NCBI GenBank assembly: GCA_037976565.1
Contig: CP137666.1
Location: 8,364,592 to 8,428,591, forward strand
Length of the DNA: 64,000 bases
Origin: Mesocentrotus franciscanus
Taxonomy: Eukaryota; Echinodermata; Echinoidea; Camarodonta; Strongylocentrotidae
Reading direction: 5' to 3'
In this document: piece by piece, positions 46,626 through 58,960 of the stretch
How the letters are laid out: every line of letters begins with the position of its first letter
Numbering within the stretch: the first letter of the stretch is position 1
Notes under the pieces: generated by a model
The model's input: the letters and a program-made list of their open reading frames with translations, nothing else
Told to the model about the DNA's origin: nothing
Databases searched by the model: none
Position numbers and translations under genes: made by a program

Positions 46626-46803
46626 ATTGGTTATTACTGTATTTAGTTTACATCCACTTTTCTGAAAGATAATGTGAGCAATATGAATCCATGTTGTACA
46701 GGTATAAATAGAAAGTACCTAATTTATGTTGATGATGGTATCAGTGACAAGATAAACCATTCAATATTTATATTTTCTTTCCTTTATTATTTGTTGTAAA
46801 CAG

Positions 46804-46962
46804 ACACCATCTGATGAGCCAGGGAAGACCACATTGGCATCTGACCTAGCAGGCTTCTGGGACATGGTCATGATACAGGTAGATGAAATGAACTCCAAGT
46901 TCATCGACATCGAGACGCTCAAAGACAACAACTGGAAGGTGACCGCTGCGGTAGTGACAAAG
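46804..46962 (+). CDS. DLGAP: DLGAP coding exon 3 (residues 690-742)
   Basis: A 159-nt exon, phase 0 at both ends (AAACAG|ACA and AAG|GTGAGA). It encodes TPSDEPGKTTLASDLAGFWD, then MVMIQVDEMNSKFIDIETLK and DNNWKVTAAVVTK. The DLAGFWD motif, followed by an amphipathic helix and LK.N.W, is the most diagnostic part of the GKAP family and settles the identity of the gene. Confidence 0.93.
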
Positions 46963-49900
46963 GTGAGAGGAAGTTCCTTTTAAGAATTTCATTGAATGTT
47001 TTGATTTGCTTCCCTTTAGTACTATGAAGTCATGGATAGCAAGAGCTTGTTCATGATAATACTTTTACTGGGTTCTTACAAATTTTTCAACCTCTCTGTT
47101 ATGCTTGGTAAATGTTAGGTCATGCGATTTTGGTTACTTTTCACTTGCTTTAGATGTTTATCTCTTCATGGAATAGCCATACAATTTTACTGGATAAACA
47201 GTGTAATATACTCTGTTTTGGTATAAGCATGTTACTCAGAACACGATACAAATATAAACTTTTGCCCTACATTATTTTTGAGCTGGTAGTAGGCCTACAT
47301 ACATGTATATCAAAGGACTCCTCACCCCAAAGAGTATGTGTAGGTATGCTGAAAGATGAGATTTATTCCTGCCTATTGATGTACAATATTCCTTATGAAA
47401 GTGTAAAAGAGATATAGAGGAAGATATTCTTGGCATGACATGGGTGCAGCCATTTTCTTGATAATGTGATGTACCCATCAAACTTGTGCATGTGTATCAT
47501 GCACCAAGCTCTAGTTGGAAAGACTTTAAAAATTAATAACAAAATCTTTACTTTTCAATGAGAGAAAATCATATCTGAGAAGGTAAAAAATTGTATTTGG
47601 TGGAAGATATATGGAAGATATATAGCAGGGAAACAATCTCTTTAACAATACTAAATTATAGCAGTTAACAAATCTATTTCATTTACGCGAAACCTTCATT
47701 CCAGAAGAACACCAACTTATTTACGCGATTTGGGTTCTGACAATTTTAGTACCAAAGATAATAGCAGGTGAATGAAATATGTCATTACCACACATACCTG
47801 GGAAGGAAGCATCCATACATGTGAATACACTTACTTGATAAACTACTTCAACATCATGTTATAAAGAAAATGATGATGCCCAATGTCGAGCTGAGAAACT
47901 CTACATTATGCTAAGAATATCTTGCTTTATACCTCTCTCATACACTATGGTGGGGAGTCTTGTATATTAATGGGCAAGAATAAATTAATCTCTCAGAATA
48001 ACTAAAGTTATTTCTTGGGATGAGGTTTCCTTTAACTTGCTAGTATGATTACACCTATATTCACGGAATCTGACCTAAAAAGCTCTGATCAAACAACTAA
48101 CTGATGTAAAACATCAATTTTTACTACTTTTTATAGAATTATGCATAGTTTAGGAGTTTGCAATGATATATTGGAGAAAACCTTGGTTTGTTTTGGTTTC
48201 AAATGCCACCGATATTCCAACAAATCTATTGTGACGTGGAAGTGAGGATCTTGTGTAACCTTTTCTGCACTAACAACCCTGAATAGTTCTTAGCAGCCCT
48301 TATCCTATTTATGAGGTAGGATTTACTCACTTTGTGAAATTCCATTGGTTATTTGATCAGTCTGCATTCCAGAAGGCCCAATTTGAGGTGAATTCTCTTC
48401 CAAATTTGGAACAGGGAAGAAAAGAGTTGTAATTGTGATTAGATGAAAGGATTCTGATTGACTCTGGTTTGTTTGACACAGCATTTATAAGTCTGTCATT
48501 GAGTCAGTGCATCCAATTTGGGTGAAATCGTTGTGATTTGTTATTTCTTCTCCTTGTATTGTGCTCTCACTAGGAAAGCATTTATCTTGTGTCAAATCAC
48601 ATCAACCGTTAAATTACAGTTGAGATTTAATGACAGATCATTCTGCAGATACAGTGCTTTGACATAAAACATTTCTTGCAAACGTCTTGTTCTTTTATGG
48701 GGAAAAAATTAAGCTGCTATATCTTGGCATGGTGTCCGGAAGCAAGATCGGAAATGCTTAAATGACATTTAATACCAGGAAAGGATTTGTCTGTGCATAA
48801 TACATTATCTCTATGAGTGTACATACTTCCAAATGAAGAAATATATCTGAACATGAACACATAGACAAATGTGATGTACAGGGTGTATGCACTGCAGCTG
48901 GCTTGATTTTTTAGTAGAGTAATGATTGAGCTTGACATATCATGAAAAAGGCAAAACATGTAGGCCGAGGCCTATATGCAAGCATTACCTACGGTATTGT
49001 ACTTGAACCTAAATTTACCTTGTGCAGTAGCAGCAGCATATCAACTAAGTATAATATCAAGGCCAAAATCATTGTATGCTCATATAGGCATACATCTGCT
49101 GACAAGATGCCCTGTGGTATTGTGAGCTAGTCTGAAAAAAAAGACCCAATTATGTGGAGTGAAAGGGCATTTTATTTTTGGAAAGCAGTCTGTGGTATTT
49201 TAAAGACATGTTGCACAACCAAGTTGGATATTTATTTCTGGTTGTGATAGGGTTTCACTGAGGAAATTGTCAGTCATTTTATGATAATGTTCAGCCTGAC
49301 ATAAATTTGTGTAGAGTTGTTTAGATTCGCTTAGTGGAGCTAGCAGGTGTAGATGTACATTCATATCCATTAAAAATAGGGCAAGTAAACAGTATCACAT
49401 AGCATATGAAGGCATTTCTGCCTACAGTTACACATCTCAGTTTAGAAGCAACACCATAATAGAATCTCGTGCTCTTAATCCATCTTTCAGTTTATAACTT
49501 GTGACTCCCTTACCGTTAACTAGCCCAAAAGGTCTGAACTACACCTCGTCTAGACTATTTCAGTCCCATACTATTGAAAAGGAAGTAGTGTTAGCCACGT
49601 GCTACGCAGTATGCAGGACTGTCAAATCAAATTATTGTTGAACTGTGAGTGACCATTATAAACGAGAAACGTTAGACTCCTGGTCATGCTGATTTAGTTT
49701 GTATATAGGCTAACACCATTTGTGGTATGCTAATAAACGTATCCCCTTTGCCCTGCTGAAGGTGTCCTCCTGTGAATATATGTATGAGGGTCTACACGTA
49801 CATGTCGGCCTGTACAGTGGGCATCTGTAGCTGCAAAGGCCTGAGAGTGAAAAATAAAAGGACTACGATTATCATCGGCCGGCCGGAAGAGTAAACCTAC

Positions 49901-50029
49901 TAATAATATTTACATGAGAGCTCTTGTCGCAACTCTGAAAATAGTGATAACATATTTCTCAAAGACTGGCTATTCCAATAAACATATCTTCAAGGCAATT
50001 CTGGAATATTTTGGTACACAGGCCATTGT

Positions 50030-50153
50030 GGAACCATCATGGTGTAGTGGTTCATCCATTGGTTACAATCAGAAGGTTTAGGGTTCAAAACTCTGCTTAG
50101 ACAAGACTTTTCATTTACAATTACATGTACATTTGTCTCTCTCAGTCCAAATG
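50030..50153 (+). mobile_element. tRNA-derived SINE
   Basis: A TGGTGTAGTGG A-box at 50040-50050 and a GGTTCAAAACT B-box at 50082-50092 match the RNA polymerase III internal promoter, with tRNA-like spacing. The tRNA fold is incomplete, and unrelated 3' sequence follows, as in SINEs. It abuts the TTAA-target element at 50158. Confidence 0.6.
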
Positions 50154-50157
50154 TTAA

Positions 50158-50540
50158 AGGTATAGACCAGTTCTGGTCATGCGATTTCATTGTGAAAGAA
50201 ACGTTGTGGAATCAATCAGAAAAGGTTGATCATCTAGCATAGAAGTATTGGTGTGTACTGCAAGGTTCTGGAATCATCAAAATGATAAGAAATTTGGCCC
50301 AGTCTTGGTAAAATTACAAGCACTGTACCCAGAAATATGTATATGGGACTATATACGCGATCGCGATATCTATCCAGTCCGGATAGATATAATAATTTAC
50401 CAAATGTATCAATTAGTAGGCGGTTCCCCGACAAAATTTGTATCATCACGTATTAGTCAAAACATATTTTTTCACATGATTGGTAATAAGAGCTTCCATT
50501 TCATTTTTTGAGGGGGCGTTTCCAAAACTGGTCTATTCCT
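50158..50540. mobile_element. 383-bp element with TTAA target duplication
   Basis: The element starts AGGTATAGACCAGTTCTGG and ends CCAAAACTGGTCTATTCCT. It is flanked by TTAA at 50154-50157 and 50541-50544. TTAA duplications mark the piggyBac and Kolobok superfamilies; an AGG start fits Kolobok better. The interior includes GCGATCGCGATATC and no ORF of note. Confidence 0.82.
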
Positions 50541-51110
50541 TTAATGTGTACTAGGCAGGATTTAATCCCTGAGATGCATTGTGTGCTGATAACGGCTATC
50601 GTAGCTAATGTTAGGATGATACATTTCAAAGCCACAATTGGAGTAGGCCCAGATATGATGTTGAATCATAATGTTAGATTGCTGTACAAAATAATTGAGA
50701 TTATTATCATCATTACATTTAGTTCTTATTTGAAAGTATACACCTACAGTATAAAGTCAAATTTTGATTCGAAATTATGAAGCTAAGCCATTTCCAAATA
50801 TATCATCATTAATCTTTCTGCTAAGAAGTTGTATTGGGCTACTGCCATGTGCCAGAGGATACAACTAAACACGTGGATCTTGGTTTTATATCAAACAAGT
50901 CAACCGGTTTATATCACAGGATATTCTATTTACTCATGCAGACTCTGGTGTATATATCGAGCGGGAATTCTTGCTAATGTTACTATTAAGTCTCCCTGAC
51001 TATAAATAGCTAGGTGGGGGGAAATCATGATCCACACCGCAATGAACGAGCAAAACAGGAAGTTATAATTTGAACCGGTTTCTACGATGTACCCCTGCTT
51101 GCCCCTGCAG

Positions 51111-51212
51111 GATTTGGAGAAGGATGAACAAGGATTTGGGAGAAAGCCTCAAAATAGATTCAAGTTTTTAGTGTCCTCTAGCGACTGTGCTACCATGCAA
51201 GAAGTTGCCCTG
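51111..51212 (+). CDS. possible 34-codon cassette exon of the DLGAP gene
   Basis: A 102-nt segment follows an acceptor with a C/T-rich tract (CCTGCTTGCCCCTGCAG) and precedes a fair donor, CTG|GTAAAT. It is open throughout in phase 0, the phase needed to join exon 3 to exon 4, and encodes DLEKDEQGFGRKPQNRFKFL then VSSSDCATMQEVAL. Inclusion would extend the linker between the GKAP helix and the basic C-terminal tail. I know no counterpart in other DLGAPs; a chance open segment of this size is not rare. Confidence 0.3.
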
Positions 51213-54200
51213 GTAAATGCTCATGCCCAGATGAATACTGTTTTGATATCCAAGGTCTTACAAGCATTAATATTACAAGACAGGTCACATTTATGTCTTA
51301 AAAATTGCTGTAAGGTCAATTTCAAGGCTTTTAAGAGCTTTTAGAAAAGTAAGCCTTCTCTAGGTATGAAAAGTTCATTTACAAAATGAGCATGATCCTT
51401 GCATATTATGCATTTTTCAGTAGCCCTAGATGTCAAGCACTTCTAAATATCTCTTTATCAGAGTGTATTTGAAAGTGTAAATGTTATCTTGCATTCATAC
51501 CGGCATGTCACCATTGCATCATTGAAAATAATCATGAAATGATCACTGAAATAAAATTAAACTTTGCAACAATAATACGTTGAGCATTTTCCCAAGTTGG
51601 TAGACCTGTCAGTTGCATCTGTCTGTTTGTGATTGGAGGAATGAAAGTCAATTTTGAATTCTCAGATAACCATTTTTACAGTGATAAAATGTTTGGCAAA
51701 CACAATTGCCTGCATGGTATGTGTTATAGTTCTATTTTCATAATACATAATAATACATACATACATAGTACATAATTTCCTTTTACCATTGCTACAAATT
51801 CTGAGAAAAATTATGGCTTCTTGTCCTTTTGTAATAATTTTATAGAAAAAATCACTTCGTGTTTCCTACATGTACCTGATACAATTTATAATGTCAATTC
51901 TTACTTTCCAAATTGAAGAACATACAAATGTGAAGTGAAGTGCCCAAAGTCAGCATCAGGGATGTTTATAGTATGATGTAAAATCATGCTAATAACACTT
52001 GGCGAGAAATTTAAATTCTAGGTTATTTATATGTTTGGGTGTGATATTTAGGGCGTGCTTAATGACATGGTGATGTAGTCACTAGTCAAACCACCAGCCT
52101 TGGCAGTGCATTAGAGAGGTTTCTAATACACAATGCCAATCTATTTAGCCTGGCGTCCAGGAATGTGGAGGATATTTTGCAAGGATTTAAGATGGAAAAA
52201 AAAGAAAAGAGGAAAAACACTAAGAAAATGCTAGAATTAAAAAGTATACAATACTATTATGATTTTTTAAAATTTTATTTCAAACCACTCCTTTTAGCTC
52301 TATTATAAAAGCTCTATTATCACTTTAAGATATTTAAACAAAACAATCCTGCCTTGCTTTGAAGTCAGGCTACTTAGCAGAGGTCACTTACAAGCTCATC
52401 GTAAATTACAAACCATAGCCCATTCCTTAATTATCTGATTCATCACATCAGACCCACCTGCCTTGTTCATATCGGGTGTAAGAAGCAGCTTGACAGTCCC
52501 TATAGGGTTACTTTTGAGTAGTGATTTATTGTCTCCAGTCCTAATATTGAGAAAGACAGTAGGAATAAGCAGTTAGTGTAGTTTCTGTTTATGATAGTAA
52601 ATTAAATGTTCTTTTCATGTTTGAAGTGAGTAATACCGGGGTACTAATAATCCCCCTCCCCCTTAATGTCAAGTTTAAAAAAAAGGAAGATATTTCCAGG
52701 TGTATGTAGTACTCATGTAGTATATACAGTATTCTGCATTTTAGGAAACTTAGAAGATAGTGGTTGTCTCCATTTTTTGTGGATTATTTTCATTACCTTT
52801 ACAGATTCAATGATATTTTCAGAGAAATTTTTAATTTTAGGAGAGTTAAAATGGACTTTGGTTTCATGCTGGAGTCATTATCTGTTAGCATTAATTAATT
52901 TCTGAGAAATGATAAACTGGCGGATATCACATTGATATGATTATTCACGGAAGACCTAGGAAAAGGAAACTCTGGAAGGTCTGTGGTTTTACATGTAATA
53001 CTGGGCTGCTCTACATTTGCAGGCTGTGTATGCAATCCCACTGAAAGTGAAACTAGTGGAACTAGATGTTGGGATTCAAGTAACATTCAACTCACCTATT
53101 TTAGAGTGGATACAATAATTACATGTATATTCTCATTATAGGTCTACACAGATAGAAAAGAACTCACCTTTTCATTGGAAAGTTTGAGAATTTCTTTATG
53201 CCTGCTTTGTATTACACCTCCTTCCGAGATATGTTGTAAAATAATTGATCAAGATATCAGTTCATTTTTGTTCAATATAAACAATATAATCATGTAAACA
53301 ATTTTGTCAGACAAAATGATATTCATCACATGACATAACTGAGGTGAATGCTGTTTAAAGAGCTGGTAACATATGAACAATATAATGATAACGATAAAAT
53401 CAGTTTATGTAGACAGTATGGTGCGTATTGATGCATGCTAATGAGTCCTCCGTACAGATTTTCTCAGATCCAACAAATTTTCTGCATAGATTGATTTTTA
53501 TCATTATAGCTATGTTGTCAAATTGTTGATATGCGACAAGCCCTTTAATACAGACCTCCCTGGACCTCCTAGTGAAAAGATGGAGCACATGAATATACAT
53601 ATATGTATGTTTAGTATTCTAGCTTGTAGTGTACACCTGTCACCAGAGGCTAGCATAGAGACAGTATGAGATCTACTTCAATAATGTCGTCTCTTGTCTT
53701 GCGTGATGTGGGACATCAGTCTTGGTTGCAGTTGACCTCATTTTCTTGATGAAAGTCTGCTTTGCTGGTAATTTATGAGCCATGGACCAGTGTCGAGTAA
53801 CGTCTATCTGGGTCAGATGAGGTACAACTACCATCCACTTACAGCCCGTTTAGACAAGGAATTTGTACGAAACTCGCATAAAAAAAAACATTGTATGAAG
53901 AATCATATACATTGTATATAGTGAAAGGGATATATACAATGAATAATGACATTGTATAAGGATACGCTGTGTAAAGAAACTAGTTTTGAAGAGGTCAGTT
54001 GACATGACAGCTGGCTAACCATCAGTGTGTGCTCGTGGTGATATGGTTTTCGTATAACCATACAATGGATTTTGGTAGTCTGAATGGGTGGCTAGTCTGG
54101 TAACCCTGAAGCCAAAATCTTGAGACCAAGGTGGAGATGGTGGAGTATGTGATTTCATATTGTCAGGGTTGCTGTAGAACAGACTGGATGGGGCTTCTTG

Positions 54201-55479
54201 TCTCGTGACAGTGGGAAGTTTATGATTTCTCGTTTGTTTTGCACTTGAATCTCAATACCTGGATAATTAATGCTGGTAGGAACGATTTCATGTGCTAATG
54301 ATATTCATCTCTCAGCTTTAAATAACAAGGTCATTGGGGAAGAATTATTATGATTTTCATTCTATGTCTCCCATGAAGCTCTTTACCTGGACAGGTTTTG
54401 GCTGGTAGGAATGCTTACATGTGATGGTGTTGTTTATCTCTTGGCTTCAAATGACAATGTCATGGGTTTGTTATTGACATGACAGGCTGTATGTAAATGG
54501 TCTTTGTGGTTAATCTCAAGGTGCTTCTATTTGACATAGTCAAATGTTTTGTGTCCTTCAAAACTCAAAGTCTACAATTCAGAATTGTTGAGCTAATCAG
54601 CCAAATTCATCTTCATATTTCATTTGGGGGTGGGGGAGGGGGGGGGGAATATTTCCCTCATTTTGTTTCCATGGTTATCTTGCCATCAAAAATCACTTTG
54701 AAATTCCTGTGGTCATAGCCAATACAAATTTCTAGTACCCTATCAATGAGTATAAAATGAAAAGCAATAAATATTTTTCATTTAGTAAACCTATTAAAAC
54801 AAATTAGAAACAGACTACAACCTTTACATTCTTTGATGCATTTTCGCATATGATCAATCAAATTCACGAGAAATTTCATTGAAGTCAATTCAGTATTATT
54901 CTGTTTTCCCATTAATGGGGGTTGAACTTGAGGTGAACTTTGTTGTGCCTACTGTCATGCTAGCAAAAACAGCCCAACTGTCACCTCAGCTGTACAGGTA
55001 CATTGTTATGATGAAACACTACCATGGCATTTTGATTGAAAGGGATGCATATTGGTAGCGGTCTAGCGGAGCAGGTGTTTATGAATGAGGTGTTCTCATG
55101 GCTGCAAAAACATACTTCAAAAGCAGTTTGGTACCAATTTCAACCTTAAAGTCCTTAGGAAGCATGTTTATATTAGGTATAGTTACATGTACAGTAGGTA
55201 GGCTTTATTAGATGTACATGCATGCAGGCCTTTGCCATTTAATCCATTGCCTCCAGGAACTAGGTAGTCCCTGTATTAAGCTTGTAGGAATGAGAGAATT
55301 CAGGAGTCAAAAGGTTTATAAAATACTATTTGTGAATTCTTGTCTAGCACTCATGTTTGTATTGCATGCTTGACATTCATAGCACTCTGATATTGTTATT
55401 GGCTATTATCATGGTACTCTAGTCTTGCAGTATACATAGTAATTGATTCCTGCCAGCTACTCTTTTATCTCATCTGTTT

Positions 55480-55592
55480 CAAGGGTGGCACTAGCAGTGT
55501 CTCGCCAAAGGATGTTGATGATGTGGCAGGGACTTGAATCCCTACCTTGTGATCCATAGTCTGGTGACTCATCCACTAAACCACATAGACAA
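55480..55592 (-). mobile_element. tRNA-derived SINE, minus strand
   Basis: On the minus strand TGGTTTAGTGGA (A-box, 55572-55583) is followed by GGGATTCAAGTCCC (B-box, 55530-55543). The segment CACCAGACTATGGATCACAA between them resembles an anticodon arm. The acceptor stem is not conserved. It is distinct in sequence from the SINE at 50030. Confidence 0.55.
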
Positions 55593-56547
55593 AATATTGG
55601 TAGATATGTGAATATTTATGAGAGATTGATAAATTGCTTAATTAGATGTACCAGGCTCTGCATATCACTTGCAGTGTCACATATTGTAGAACTACATGTA
55701 CATGTACATGTTAGATTATATGAGGCAGTTGTAATACATAATGCTATGTTAAGTATGTTTGAAAGGTGTTGAGTTGCATTACATGAAACATGTAAGCAAG
55801 AGGATAGATCACTATGAAAACATGAGAAAATCAATAATGGAAGCTTAGACCCTGAAGCATGAAGGTTCATTCCATAAATACACAGTGCCAAAAGCTGCTA
55901 TGAAAAATCAATTCCTATTATTTGTGCCGTAAATACTAGTTCATGTATATGTATAATGATACAGACTCTCCCCTCTTTAATTGTGAAAGACCATAGGTAA
56001 TTTTCCTTGTCAATGTTTCCCTGTGATCTTTGCCACTATATTACCATAAGGAAAGTTGTTCATCTACATTTATTTAGGCCTTTATTGGAGAAGACTTATG
56101 TATTTGGACAAAAGTTGTGTAGGGGCATCATCAGTCATATTCAGTGGGCTATATATTCTTGACAAAGAAAGTGGATGATACTTGATCAGTTGATTTTTTT
56201 TTGACAGAGATCAAATGTTTGAAATCAGTGTATGATGTCACATGTTAGCTGTTGGATTTCATTTATTGTGACACATCTGAAGCTGTGACACATCAGCTGT
56301 AGTTGCTATGTCTGGAATCAAAGCGTTATGTCGCCTGAGTAATGATAAAGTACATGCAGCCTCAAACTTGATTGCTTGAACATGCTATTATCCAAGTGAT
56401 GAAGTGATATCCAAGCAATAAAGGGTTACCCAAGCAGCGAAGTGTTGATCGGGAGTATAAAAGAATACACACCAAATGGACATTTATTGAAGCTACTTTT
56501 TCATTCAAAAGTATGATGAGCCTCTGCACAGTATATTGTCTTTCAAA

Positions 56548-56604
56548 AGCCAGAAGGGTGTTAACTTTTTGTTCCAGTATATATATATACCCTTCTGCCT
56601 CTCG
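56548..56604 (+). repeat. GAGCCAGAAGGGC-type hairpin, copy 3
   Basis: AGCCAGAAGGGTGTTAACT is followed, after a TATATATATA loop, by ACCCTTCTGCCTCTC and then GGCAGATAG. The right arm has lost the GTTAAC half, so the stem is shorter than in copy 2. Confidence 0.75.
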
Positions 56605-57162
56605 GCAGATAGTAGTAGTAGTGGTGGTTATTTTACCTGACTGCTAGAACAAAGAAAGCATAAATGCTTGTTAGTAAGCAACCAGAGGACCGACGGCTTT
56701 AGGTCCTCTCTGAGATATATTATAAATATTATTGATACAGATAAAGAAAACTTTCATTGGTTTGGGTTATCATTAATTATATACCTCACTTTAGAAATCT
56801 AGCCATCTGATTGGTCGAAATTGGAGTCGTAATTTTAAGCCATGCCCCACTCACAGGGAATATTCATTAATTTGTACCCTCGTAGCCTGCTCACAGGGAA
56901 TATCCAGTATTTTGTGCCCTCATCCTGTGATCCCCATTGGTTTATGTGTTAAAATTGTCTTTGTGCGAGCGCGGACACCATACAGCGGTTTTTGTCTGCG
57001 ATTCCGAAATGATTGAAAATTTCAGTATTTTGCTAGCAAAGATTAACAGACAGTGTCTCAGATTTTCTGTGATGTTTTAACCAATCTTTACTCAATAAAA
57101 GGCTAAGGTAAGAATTCTTGGTAGATTTTTCTTTTAATTCATACGATCGGCATATAAAAGTC

Positions 57163-57332
57163 ATATCGACTGCTTTAATACTCGAGGACTGGCTGTTTCT
57201 ATACTAGCTCGCGGGAAAGTTGAATCCCCTGCCATCACCCCTCCCACCCAGGCGTGCCTCGGGGTGATGGCAGGGGATTCAACTATCCCTTGCGCATATA
57301 AAAACAGCCAGTCCTCTCGCAGCAGTCGATAT
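57163..57332. repeat. 170-bp imperfect hairpin with nested arms
   Basis: Outer arms ATATCGACTGCT and AGCAGTCGATAT, middle arms GGACTGGCTGTTT and AACAGCCAGTCC, and inner arms GTTGAATCCCCTGCCATCAC and GTGATGGCAGGGGATTCAAC are all complementary, with a small CCTCCCACCC... loop. The inner 20 bp pair perfectly. It may be a MITE or a structured RNA; no flanking duplication is clear. Confidence 0.85.
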
Positions 57333-58469
57333 AACTATAATATGGGTTTTTAAGCATCTAGCAACCTTATATTAAATGTAGTACCCAAGCTTCATCCACT
57401 CCTGTGGACTTTCTCAATCCAAGTGATTCTGCACACAGCTTCTTACTGTCTGCTGCCTTGAGATCATGGGAGCAAAGTTAGCTTAGTTGACAGTAAATAG
57501 CCAGAATTCTGTTGTTTTTTGTTGTTGTTTATTTTATTTGGCAAAGATTTAGAGAAAAAAAAAACAAGAGGTATAGATTAAAGACAGTGACATTGATGCC
57601 AGAAAAGAGAGTCACTCAAATGCCATAATTGTGATTACTGTGGATTCATTATGAGCCTCTAATATTCTGTGTAGATATGTGCCCTATAGTAAAGCATTCA
57701 ACTAGGCTCAAGATTTGGCTTTCTACCGTAAATAAGCCACACATTCCCGCTGCAGCTTATGCAGCATGCAGTAAGATATTGAGTTTGCTGGAATCATGTG
57801 AGCATCAATTGTGGATGACGCATTTCTGACATTCCAAGGATGTCCTGGAATGGTGAATTTCACTTCTCTGCATATGACACAGGGGATATCCCAAGTATGT
57901 ACATGTAGGAGAGTGAAGTAACAGGGTTGAGCCTTGAGGACTGTATTCGTGAAGGGGGGGGGGGGTAATAACTTTTAATTTATTTACCTTTTTAATTTAA
58001 TAGTACACTTTTGCGGTTCTAGTAGAGATGTGCTACTTGTACAACATTATCATTGATTTCATTTGTAACATATTATTTCTTTTTATAAGCCAAGCTCCAA
58101 GCCATAATGTCCCATGTGTACTGTTACCAACCATCTCTAAACTTATCATATATCTGACAATTGAAATCATTTGCAAGCCCTACTATAGGTTGGATGAGCA
58201 GACAAAATATCAAGCAACATAATACTTTTAGTGTTAGTCATATCTATATGCAAAATGCCATAACACATGGTATTGTCCTATCTATAGGCAACTTGATTAA
58301 ATGATAATTGCAATGTTTCTGTTTGAGTATCACTAATTGACACACAACTTGATCTGTCTACCATGTATGAAAGGCATCTCATAACAAACAAGGATGGAAT
58401 ATGTCTGTAAACATTGATGTTAACATATGACTCTCATCCGATATGCCTATCCGTGCTACATCCAAATGA

Positions 58470-58960
58470 AACCCAATGACGTGTATCACTATATATGTTT
58501 CTCCAAGTTCATGTTTCTATTAAAGCTCCATCTACAGTTAGAATGAATGCTTGTATGTCACCCTAAATGTTTCTCTAAGATCATGTATCTAACCTATATG
58601 TGCATCTACAACGGAAATGAATGACTTGTATGTCACTATACATATCTGTATATATATATATATATATATACCTGAGTTCACGTTGAGGTATATCTACATA
58701 TGGAATGAATGACTTGTACACTGTATATTACAACATATGCATATTGCATACTGTAGATCTGTGAGTTCATGTTTAACTACATGTATATACAGGTGTATCT
58801 ACAAATTCTACCTTGAAAATGAGTGACTTGTATGTCACTACATGTACACATACATAGATCTCATAGTTCATGTTTCTAGCTACATCTATATGTACAATGG
58901 AAATCAATGACTTGTATGTCACTACACATGCATCTTTGAGTTTATATGTTTAGTTACGCT
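58470..58960. repeat. degenerate minisatellite, GAATGACTTGTATGTCACTA units
   Basis: Six or so diverged copies of AATGACTTGTATGTCACTA recur at about 75-115 bp (near 58475, 58543, 58620, 58707, 58823 and 58908), each followed by GAGTTCATGTTTCTA-like text and a TCTACA block. A (TA)n run interrupts it at 58650-58670. Confidence 0.7.

Larger units (their letters stand above)
45442..46803 (+). other. DLGAP intron 2 with two dispersed-repeat copies
   Basis: GTAAGA...AAACAG. Holds repeat copies at 45690-45885 and 46440-46625. No other feature is seen. Confidence 0.7.

Noticed and set aside
50030..50100. A functional tRNA gene
   Set aside because: A- and B-box are present but acceptor and other stems do not pair and there is no T-run terminator; a SINE head is the better explanation.
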